A DNA stretch of 10,749 bases from the NCBI GenBank assembly GCA_963803155.1, contig CAWDMN010000019.1, positions 1-10,749 of the forward strand. The letters run 5' to 3'. This DNA is from CAWDMN01 sp963803155. Its GTDB lineage: Bacteria; Acidobacteriota; Terriglobia; Versatilivoradales; Versatilivoraceae. Shown here piece by piece: positions 5,821-10,749 of the stretch; position 1 is the stretch's first letter; every line of letters starts with the position of its first letter. Position numbers and translations under genes: made by a program. Below the pieces are notes generated by a model that saw only the letters and a list, made by a program, of their open reading frames with translations, was not told where the DNA came from and searched no databases.

Positions 5821-6801
5821 TCAACCATCTTTTATCCATTGATTTTCCTTGGGAAGACCAAGCAGTTTTTTTAGATCAAGATCGGCGTTGGAAAGGCCCG
5901 TTTCAATCAGGTCCAGCAATTCATTGGGGCGAACCTGATGCTTCTGTTTGAGGTTTTTTTCCACCTCTTTGCGAATCCGAATTTTCAGCCGGTCGATCAA
6001 GCGGCTGGCGGTAGATTCATGAACTCTCAGCATTTTCCCAATCTGCTTGAGCGTGATCTCTTCAAAATAGTAAAGCTTCAAAAGCAGCCTTTCCTGATTG
6101 GAAAGATTTTTCAATACTTCGCGAATAGAGAGACTAAACAACCGCACAGCCTGATGGATTTCGGCGGATTGGATTATCTGGAGTGTACTCTGATGGGAAT
6201 CAGGCTGGACGGGATCCTGCGGCAAATCCTCCAGAGAAGTTTGACGGCGCTGTGATCGAAACTTGTCGATGACCATCCGGGAAATCAAGACTTTGAGCCA
6301 TCCCTCCATGGAACCAAGAGCATGATATTGGCTGATTTTGGGGCTGCTCTTTTCGTTCGAAGAAACAGCGGGCAGAAAAAGATCGCTCAATAGGGTTGAG
6401 GCAATTTCCATTCCTTCCACGGCACTGCCAGTTGCGGCTCTGGAGGCTTTTTCAATGAGCGGTTGAAACCGATCATGAAAAATCCGCCAGGCGTGCGGAT
6501 CGCCAGATTCGCAGGCCGTCGAAAGACATAAGTCCTCCCAGCTGAGCTGGCTTAAAAATTCGGCCAACCCTTTTTCGGATTGTCCGCGGTTGGATGGATC
6601 GTCGTTGCCCGGCAGAAAATGTTTATTGAAAATGATATTTAATTTTTGATAGAGAGTAGATTCAGCAAGTTGGATTTGAGGATACTTTTGTTGAAATGCG
6701 GAAAAAGTAGCTTTGATTTTGTCGACAATCAGGCCTAAATGTGGACAGCTAGTCCCATTATTGGTTGGATTTTTGCAGAGTGGGCAATCCATTTCAGGCA
6801 T
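5821..6801 (-). CDS. Sigma-70 family (ECF-like) RNA polymerase sigma factor with N-terminal Cys/His cluster
   Basis: A 326-residue sigma factor, much longer than usual ECF sigmas (about 170-200). Residues 1-25 carry CPLC (C6, C9) and CPH (C19, H21), a plausible zinc-binding knuckle. A unique helical stretch follows to about 85. Region 2 lies at about 88-192 (ACESGDPHAWRIFHDRF, then WLKVLISRMVIDKFRSQRR). Region 4 lies at about 230-285: NLSNQERLLLKLYYFEEIT is followed by the helix-turn-helix LKQIGKMLRVHESTASRLID. About 40 extra residues follow. Region 3 is absent, as in ECF-type factors. The anti-sigma gene follows in the same orientation, so the pair probably forms a co-transcribed, envelope-signal-responsive module. 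No good Shine-Dalgarno sequence precedes ATG 6801; ATG at codon 4 is an alternative start. An ECF-like promoter motif at 6847-6869 suggests autoregulation. Being a sigma factor is certain; its regulon is unknown. Confidence 0.9.
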   Translation of the reverse strand: MPEMDCPLCKNPTNNGTSCPHLGLIVDKIKATFSAFQQKYPQIQLAESTLYQKLNIIFNKHFLPGNDDPSNRGQSEKGLAEFLSQLSWEDLCLSTACESGDPHAWRIFHDRFQPLIEKASRAATGSAVEGMEIASTLLSDLFLPAVSSNEKSSPKISQYHALGSMEGWLKVLISRMVIDKFRSQRRQTSLEDLPQDPVQPDSHQSTLQIIQSAEIHQAVRLFSLSIREVLKNLSNQERLLLKLYYFEEITLKQIGKMLRVHESTASRLIDRLKIRIRKEVEKNLKQKHQVRPNELLDLIETGLSNADLDLKKLLGLPKENQWIKDG

Positions 6802-6846
6802 GAAGATAGTTTAATGTAAGCCTGCCAAAAACGCTATGATGATAGT

Positions 6847-6869
6847 GACATAAAAAGAGAGGTTTTTCC
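6847..6869 (-). promoter_or_regulatory. Possible ECF-type promoter of the sigma/anti-sigma operon
   Basis: On the minus strand GGAAA (6869-6865) is followed after 15 bases by GTC (6849-6847). This is close to the GGAAC-N15-17-GTC pattern of many ECF sigma promoters. The predicted start near 6840 gives a leader of about 40 bases. No better sigma-70 promoter was seen upstream of the gene. The motif is short and could be coincidence. Confidence 0.3.
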
Positions 6870-6997
6870 GTAGGGGGTGCAATTAAAAGTGCGACAGGAT
6901 AGAGAGTTCGCCAAGGGATGGAATGTACGGGGCAGAGGATCTCAACCTGGAAAAACAAAAACCATCATCCAGAGCCATCATCTATTGGCCCCATGAT

Positions 6998-7017
6998 TAT
7001 AAATGACAAGTTGGGAG
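6998..7017 (+). promoter_or_regulatory. -10 element and ribosome binding site of the CYTH gene
   Basis: TATAAA at 6998-7003 (five of six consensus bases) with an upstream TG is a likely -10. No TTGACA-like -35 is present. GGGAG at 7013-7017 lies 10 bases before ATG 7028 and only 4 before TTG 7022, favouring the ATG. The leader would be very short, about 18 bases. Confidence 0.4.
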
Positions 7018-7027
7018 AAAATTGAAT

Positions 7028-7600
7028 ATGAGTCCCTCGACAAATGAAACGGAAGTAAAATTGAAAATCACAGACCCAGGCCAGATCCGGCAGAAGCTGC
7101 TTTCGCTTGGTTTTCTGATTTTCATCGAAAGAAGTTTCGAAGACAATCACGTCTACGACTTGCCGGATGGCTCTCTGCGGCAGCGTGGCTGCCTTTTTAG
7201 GATTAGGGATTACAATGGGAAAACGGTAGCCACATATAAAGGGCCCGCCACTACGACCTTTAATGTCAAATCGCGGGAAGAAGTCGAGGCTGAAGTATCA
7301 CCCGGGGAAAATTTTCATGGAATGCTGGAACGGCTCGGCATGAGAATGAGTTTCAGTTATCAGAAATACCGAACCGAGTTTAGACGCGATAGCGGGAAAG
7401 TTGGAGAAGAGGAAGTGCACATAATGATAGATGAAACACCCATTGGCAACTATCTGGAAATTGAGGGATCCAAAGAAGAGATTGAAGCAATGGCCTCCGC
7501 TTTAGGTTTTTCAACCACGGATTTTATAACAGACAGCTATCTGTCTTTATATTTGAAGCACTCCTCAGAAGGAGATAAATCCCAGATGATTTTCAAGTGA
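7028..7600 (+). CDS. CYTH-domain protein, class IV adenylate cyclase (CyaB)-like / thiamine-triphosphatase-like
   Basis: A 190-residue single-domain protein of the CYTH superfamily. Its members form a beta tunnel that binds triphosphates and make cAMP or cleave tri- and polyphosphates with Mg or Mn. The signature ExExK is present as E7-T-E9-V-K11. Other tunnel residues are visible in order: R58 and R60 (FRIR), K71 (YKGP), E85 and E87 (REEVEAEV), K113 and R115 (QKYRTEFR), D135, then E144 and E146 (NYLEIEG). The DNHVYD and FRIRDYNG features and the 190-residue length fit the CyaB (class IV adenylate cyclase) subgroup. Activity cannot be told from sequence alone, since many relatives are triphosphatases. 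I chose ATG 7028 over TTG 7022 because of ribosome binding site spacing. It is divergent from the sigma gene and convergent with the lytic transglycosylase, so it is monocistronic. Confidence 0.88.
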   Translation: MSPSTNETEVKLKITDPGQIRQKLLSLGFLIFIERSFEDNHVYDLPDGSLRQRGCLFRIRDYNGKTVATYKGPATTTFNVKSREEVEAEVSPGENFHGMLERLGMRMSFSYQKYRTEFRRDSGKVGEEEVHIMIDETPIGNYLEIEGSKEEIEAMASALGFSTTDFITDSYLSLYLKHSSEGDKSQMIFK

Positions 7601-7647
7601 GGATCCGGGCAGGATTTTCATTTGGCTCCGCGGAACTTATCCTTACA

Positions 7648-8325
7648 CTACCGAACCAAAAGCCTGCCATATAGTACTTTTTGGATATATTCCTGGGTCT
7701 CCGGGAATGGGGGGATGCCTCCGTAGAGAGAAACAGCGGCAGGGCCGGCGTTATAAGCTGCCAGAGCCAAAGCCAGGTCATTTTGATAATTGTTTAGCAA
7801 CTGCTTGAAATATCGAGCCCCAGCGTCCAGGTTTTCGCGAATGTCAAAGGGGTTTTGGATTTTCATCTGAACCGAGGTTGCCGGCATCAGTTGCATGAGG
7901 CCCTGAGCGCCCTTCGAAGAGAGCGCACGAGGATCAAAATCGGATTCGGCCCGGATCATCGCAGTAATTAGCTTGTGGTCGAGGCTATATTTTTTGGCCA
8001 CTTCCTTGATGACGGGCTGGATTTGGAGCGGTTGGGTTGCTCTGGGGAGCGATGATTCAGCAGAGGGGATATCCGATTGTGCCGTGGGTCGTAAGGTCGA
8101 TAGAGCCACTGGCTCAAAGCGATCGATCAACCCTGGATCCATTTCAATAAAATCGCTCTCTGTAAGATTCAGGCGCACTCGATCCGCCAAGGATTGATGG
8201 CTTTGAATCGTCAAGGAGCGGCCATTTTTGAGAAAAGCCATTTCTTCCGCGAGTGCCGAGGAAGGGATCCCTCCCATAATTGTCATAGTCAGCGCCAAAA
8301 TGGCCGACAGATAAAAAAATCGCAT
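7648..8325 (-). CDS. Secreted lytic transglycosylase with SLT domain
   Basis: A 225-residue exported murein-cleaving enzyme. Residues 1-26 form a signal peptide (hydrophobic helix, cleavage after ALA before EEMAF). Residues 29-72 form a small beta-rich module (FLKNGRSLTIQSH, then DRVRLNL, then IDRFEP) of a kind often preceding SLT domains in environmental bacteria. A Ser/Pro-rich linker follows. The SLT (goose-lysozyme type) domain runs from about 103 to 222. Its catalytic Glu is E127 in IRAESDFDPRALS. It also has GLMQLMPAT (142-150), a DPFDIRENLDAG-like helix written NPFDIRENLDAGARY, and AAYNAGP (189-195). It cleaves the MurNAc-GlcNAc bond, forming 1,6-anhydro ends in the periplasm. All catalytic signatures are intact. 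It lies alone, converging with the CYTH gene across 47 bases with no clear terminator. Confidence 0.92.
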   Translation of the reverse strand: MRFFYLSAILALTMTIMGGIPSSALAEEMAFLKNGRSLTIQSHQSLADRVRLNLTESDFIEMDPGLIDRFEPVALSTLRPTAQSDIPSAESSLPRATQPLQIQPVIKEVAKKYSLDHKLITAMIRAESDFDPRALSSKGAQGLMQLMPATSVQMKIQNPFDIRENLDAGARYFKQLLNNYQNDLALALAAYNAGPAAVSLYGGIPPFPETQEYIQKVLYGRLLVR

Positions 8326-8341
8326 ATCCGAGAGTTGACTT

Positions 8342-8371
8342 CGATATAAGGATGAGATTGGCTTAATTCCA
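8342..8371 (-). promoter_or_regulatory. Likely promoter of the lytic transglycosylase gene
   Basis: On the minus strand TTGGAA (8371-8366) and TATATC (8347-8342) are 18 bases apart, each matching four of six consensus bases. The start would fall about 10 bases before ATG 8325, so the leader is very short. An inverted repeat ATTGG-N7-CCAAT (8356-8372) overlaps the -35 and might be an operator. Confidence 0.4.
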
Positions 8372-8431
8372 ATGAGCTTTCATGATGAGTCTGTTGCTTC
8401 GATCCACCACAGGGAGTCCATCCCCTGATTT

Positions 8432-8506
8432 CGCTCATCCTTCGACAAGCTCAGGATGAGCGGCATTCCAACCTCCGCTCGTACTGAGCTTGTCGAAGTG
8501 CGAGCG
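8432..8506. repeat. Inverted pair of REP-like hairpins with TTCGACAAGCTCAG core
   Basis: Two imperfectly identical palindromic units lie in opposite orientation. Unit one (8432-8462) has a perfect 10-bp stem, CGCTCATCCT with AGGATGAGCG, around loop TCGACAAGCTC. Unit two (8476-8506) has stem CGCTCGTACT with AGTGCGAGCG (one T-G wobble) around loop GAGCTTGTCGA, the exact reverse complement of the first loop. The core TTCGACAAGCTCAG is a widely dispersed bacterial intergenic repeat motif of the REP type, which is mobilised by RAYT (TnpA-REP) transposases in other genomes. The paired inverted arrangement matches a REP doublet (REPIN-like). The doublet sits between the transglycosylase and the HAD gene; the rest of the 253-base gap has no gene. 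Confidence 0.85.
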
Positions 8507-8578
8507 GGAACCTGTATGATGAGTTTATACTTCAAATCAATCGTGGATGGATTAGTCTCATCTTGAACACTCCTTGGC

Positions 8579-9421
8579 TTAAGCCTCCAAAATCAGCCGG
8601 CGCAATGCCTGGGCTACTCCGGCATGATCATTGCTGCCAGTCAAATAATACCGATCGTTCTTAATTTCCGATACTGAATTTTCCACCACAACTCCGGTTC
8701 CAGCGTAGTCCAACATGTCGAGATCGTTGTGGTTGTCGCCGATGGCCAATATTTGCCGAGGCTGAACCCCCATCTGTTGGGCCAAAAAGTGAAGGGCTTT
8801 CCCCTTCGAACAATTCCTATCCAATATATCCATGATACCGAAATTTCGTGCCGGGTAACAGGATTTGGCGATATGGGGTTTGATGTCAGCGGGGATTTGT
8901 TCCAGTTGAGTTTCCGCATTTTCCAATTGCGACAGATCGCCGGCAAACATCATTTGAATCAATTGGGGCGTGACGAAATCCGGCAAAGACTCAGTGGTGA
9001 TGATTCTTTGGTGATTTTTGGAAAGATATGTTTGCAGGATCGGATTCTGCATCGAAGCAGGGTGCACCACCATGAGCCCATCGGCTTCATCTTCCACGTG
9101 CAAAACCAGCAGAGAGACTAAGGAGTGGCTCATGGTTAATACCTCCCGCGCAGTATGGTGATTTAGATAGAACCGCGCCACGGGGTCGAAACCATCGGCA
9201 GATGCGATCAGGGCTCCATTGTGAACGACCATCGGGCTATGCAGGTTCAACTGCTGACGCACTCGCTGTGCGGTAGCCAGCCGTCGGCCAGTGAACAGGA
9301 CCACCTGAACGCCTCGGGAGATAGTCGCCTGTATGGTTGCAATATTATCCAGAGGGATTTCCCCATCACTATTCAACAATGTGCCATCAATATCAAGCGC
9401 GACTAAGCGGTATTTCATCAT
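8579..9421 (-). CDS. Cof-type HAD-IIB family phosphatase
   Basis: A 280-residue cytoplasmic HAD-superfamily hydrolase of the Cof/YidA type, which dephosphorylates small phosphorylated metabolites (sugar phosphates, PLP, FMN in known members) with Mg. Motif I is LDIDGTLLNSDG with nucleophile D10 and acid/base D12. Motif II is T44 in LFTGR. Motif III is K206 in SKGKAL. Motif IV is GDNHNDLDML with D229 and D233. The C2B cap lies between about residues 85 and 195. Length and motif spacing are normal for the family. The gene begins with two adjacent ATGs (9421 and 9418) and no Shine-Dalgarno sequence; a TATTAT box only 12 bases upstream suggests a near-leaderless message. It sits 118 bases downstream of the uracil-DNA glycosylase gene in the same orientation, but probably has its own promoter. 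The substrate is unknown. Confidence 0.92.
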   Translation of the reverse strand: MMKYRLVALDIDGTLLNSDGEIPLDNIATIQATISRGVQVVLFTGRRLATAQRVRQQLNLHSPMVVHNGALIASADGFDPVARFYLNHHTAREVLTMSHSLVSLLVLHVEDEADGLMVVHPASMQNPILQTYLSKNHQRIITTESLPDFVTPQLIQMMFAGDLSQLENAETQLEQIPADIKPHIAKSCYPARNFGIMDILDRNCSKGKALHFLAQQMGVQPRQILAIGDNHNDLDMLDYAGTGVVVENSVSEIKNDRYYLTGSNDHAGVAQALRRLILEA

Positions 9422-9432
9422 GGACTGATCAT

Positions 9433-9438
9433 ATAATA
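9433..9438 (-). promoter_or_regulatory. Candidate -10 box of the HAD phosphatase gene
   Basis: TATTAT on the minus strand matches five of six -10 bases. It is so close to ATG 9421 that transcription would begin about five bases before the start codon. No clear -35 exists at 16-18 bases. The lack of a ribosome binding site agrees with a leaderless or very short-leader message. Confidence 0.3.
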
Positions 9439-9539
9439 GGTATCAGATGTTTGGTGACGGGTGTCAGAATAGTCTGGATGTCCGTCTTCCAGCATTTGCA
9501 GTTTTCGAATTTGGCTCCCTGCTTGAGACTTTTTGGGAA

Positions 9540-10238
9540 CTAAGCACCGTCCAACAATTTCCGAGCCCGCTGGAAAATATGATCCAGCATTTCTTCCGTG
9601 AGCCTGCGTGTGAACGTATTTTGTTGGCTAGGATGGAAAGATCCCAGCAGAATTAGTGAGGAGGCGAGCGGAACTTCGACTCCGTGGGAAAAAACAGGCC
9701 GTTTGCTTTTGGAGTCCGGCCGAAAGAGGCTCCAAGCGGAATCGAAGGCAATTCTACCTAGGGCTGTGATGACACGGATATTTCGCAGCAGCTCTTTTTC
9801 CTGACGCAAAAATTCGTGGCATCGGGCGATTTCTTCGGGCAATGGCTTGTTTAGCGGCGGGGCGCAATGCAAAATAGCCGTGATATAACAATCGACAAGC
9901 TGGAGTCCATCATCGCGGTGGGTTGAGTTTGGCTGGCTCGAGAAACCGGCTTTGTGCAGAGCTCGAAAAAGCCAGTCGCCACTGCGATCACCGGTGAATA
10001 TCCTTCCGGTGCGATTCCCTCCATGAGCGGCTGGAGCCAACCCGACAATCAACAGACGGGCCTCTTCGTTTCCCAAACTGGGAACCGGGCGGCCCCAGTA
10101 ATCCCATTCGCTATACCTTGCCACTTTCTCCCGCGCGATTTTTTCCCGCCACTCCACCAATCGCGGGCAGAGACGACATCGGTTCATCTTTTCTTGGAGT
10201 TCGTGAATTCCGCATCCGCGGCTAACGTTGGATTTCAT
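9540..10238 (-). CDS. udgB: Family 5 (UdgB-type) uracil-DNA glycosylase with Fe-S cluster
   Basis: A 232-residue DNA repair enzyme that removes uracil (and, in known family 5 members, other deaminated bases) from DNA. Motif A is GLAPAAHGGNRTGR (66-79), followed by FTGDRSGDW. Family 5 characteristically lacks the catalytic Asp/Asn of other families at this position, and here it is Ala. Motif C is GSFHPSQQNTFTRRLT (199-214) with H202. The four Cys for a 4Fe-4S cluster are C21 and C24 (CRLCPRL), C125 (HCAPP) and C140. The SEWDYWGRPVPSLG stretch is also typical. The frame extends to GTG 10277 (245 residues), but I prefer ATG 10238 because its N-terminus fits the family. Neither start has a Shine-Dalgarno sequence, so the start is uncertain. 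The upstream terminator at 10361-10393 separates it from the broken genes to the right. Confidence 0.92.
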   Translation of the reverse strand: MKSNVSRGCGIHELQEKMNRCRLCPRLVEWREKIAREKVARYSEWDYWGRPVPSLGNEEARLLIVGLAPAAHGGNRTGRIFTGDRSGDWLFRALHKAGFSSQPNSTHRDDGLQLVDCYITAILHCAPPLNKPLPEEIARCHEFLRQEKELLRNIRVITALGRIAFDSAWSLFRPDSKSKRPVFSHGVEVPLASSLILLGSFHPSQQNTFTRRLTEEMLDHIFQRARKLLDGA

Positions 10239-10360
10239 TTTGGGTGTTGGATGGAGCCTTCCATGGCGCCCTCTCACGGGGAATCAAGCTTTCAGGTTGG
10301 CTCTGATGCCTGGCCGAGGGCTTGCCGCAGAAGACACCGGATAATGAGATTCGGTGGATC

Positions 10361-10393
10361 AAAAAAAAAGCCCTGACGCAAATGCATCAGGGC
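10361..10393 (-). terminator. Rho-independent terminator of the former cold-shock gene
   Basis: On the minus strand GCCCTGATGC pairs with GCGTCAGGGC (one T-G wobble, 10-bp stem, loop ATTT), followed by nine T residues (plus-strand 10361-10369). It is the best intrinsic terminator in the window and lies 19 bases after the cold-shock stop codon. It would still end any transcript coming from the truncated helicase gene. Confidence 0.9.
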
Positions 10394-10749
10394 CAAGCCT
10401 TGGGAGGCGTCCTTAGATCTTCGTGACTTCCTGCGCCTGAAGGCCTTTGGGACCTTGAACAACAGTGAATTATATCAGCAAACTGACTGAAGATCAGAAC
10501 TTTTTCGTCTGGGTGTTGCTTGGATACTAACTTCAATAAAGCTTTTAATTTAGCGTCGTTTTTGGTATCCCAGGTGCCGCATAATTCCAAAACCGCGGTA
10601 AGTGATTTTGCATCAGAATATAAGTGAATCCCCAAATCCTTTTTAAAAATGGACGGACGAAGCCATTTGAAGCGATTCTGGCGGGAACTGGCATAAAACT
10701 CATAGGTCTTTTTTGCCCATGCCCTGAAGTCGGTTTCTGTCGGAGTGTG
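10387..10749 (-). pseudogene. SNF2-type helicase fragment, truncated within the C-terminal helicase domain and running off the right edge
   Basis: A minus-strand frame enters from the window edge and stays open to a TGA at 10389-10387. Its first ~93 residues read as helicase. FYASSRQNRFKWLRPSIFKK is followed by WDTKNDAKLKALLKLV and then HPDEKVLIFSQFADI. The last is the start of the helicase C domain of SNF2-like ATPases (D.K...L..LL....... KVLIFSQFAD); the linker before it resembles PLD-type helicases. At about 10470 the helicase homology stops abruptly, and the remaining 28 residues (HCCSRSQRPSGAG...) are cold-shock DNA and 3' flank read out of frame. Helicase motifs V and VI are lost, so the product should be inactive. 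This part looks more AT-rich than the rest of the window, hinting at a different origin. The family is fairly sure, the subfamily less so. Confidence 0.75.
10413..10469 (-). pseudogene. 3' remnant of a CspA-type cold-shock protein gene
   Basis: The last 18 codons before the TAA at 10415-10413 read FTVVQGPKGLQAQEVTKI, the C-terminal beta strand of bacterial CspA-family RNA chaperones (usual ending VVQGPKG.QA.NV..). Going upstream in this frame, a TAA is met immediately before the Phe codon, and the sequence becomes that of a helicase in another frame. The first 50 or so codons, promoter and long leader are therefore missing. The matching terminator is intact. It can no longer be translated as a cold-shock protein. 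Function of the parent family is well known; this copy is dead unless the junction is an assembly artefact. Confidence 0.8.

Noticed and set aside
6877..6996. 39-codon plus-strand ORF beginning with GTG before the CYTH gene
   Set aside because: Its start codon is part of the G-run that would serve as ribosome binding site, and the product is basic and featureless.
7601..7647. Shared terminator between the convergent CYTH and transglycosylase genes
   Set aside because: No stable stem followed by a T-run on either strand could be found in the 47 bases.

Overview
The window comes from a bacterium of moderate GC content with a cell envelope containing peptidoglycan. A signal-peptide lytic transglycosylase, a zinc-finger anti-sigma factor with one membrane span, and a family 5 uracil-DNA glycosylase fit an environmental, probably Gram-negative lineage (Acidobacteriota or Nitrospirota type). 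The phylum cannot be fixed from these genes. The gene content is mostly housekeeping and chromosomal. All genes lie on the minus strand except a YgjP-like peptidase (762-1088) and a CYTH-domain protein (7028-7600).

Left part (1-2300): the N-terminal part of a SnoaL-like protein runs off the left edge (1-202). About 550 bases without a recognisable gene follow, then a small YgjP-like metallopeptidase ORF whose conserved core looks damaged. It converges on a complete tRNA-Gln(CUG) at 1096-1169 that encodes its own CCA and has a recognisable promoter. A gene-free stretch with overlapping, mutually exclusive inverted repeats separates the tRNA from a DedA/VTT membrane protein (1507-2085).

Middle (2298-6801): a protein with four zinc-ribbon modules, a CDF-type metal exporter with a Cys-rich tail, and a two-gene regulatory unit. 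The unit is an unusual 326-aa sigma-70 family factor with an N-terminal Cys/His cluster, followed 94 bases later by a 427-aa zf-HC2 anti-sigma factor. The anti-sigma factor has one membrane span, a very long low-complexity outer region and a folded-looking C-terminal module. An ECF-like motif upstream of the sigma gene suggests autoregulation.

Right part (7022-10749): a class IV adenylate cyclase/thiamine-triphosphatase-like CYTH protein converges on a secreted SLT-domain lytic transglycosylase. Next come an inverted pair of REP-like hairpins, a Cof-type HAD phosphatase and a family 5 uracil-DNA glycosylase. The right end is a broken junction. A truncated SNF2-type helicase entering from the right edge is joined in mid-domain to the last 18 codons and intact terminator of a cold-shock protein gene.

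No CRISPR array, insertion sequence, prophage or recognisable defence island is visible. The points most worth checking are the helicase/cold-shock junction, the sigma/anti-sigma pair, the mirrored REP hairpins and the decaying peptidase.
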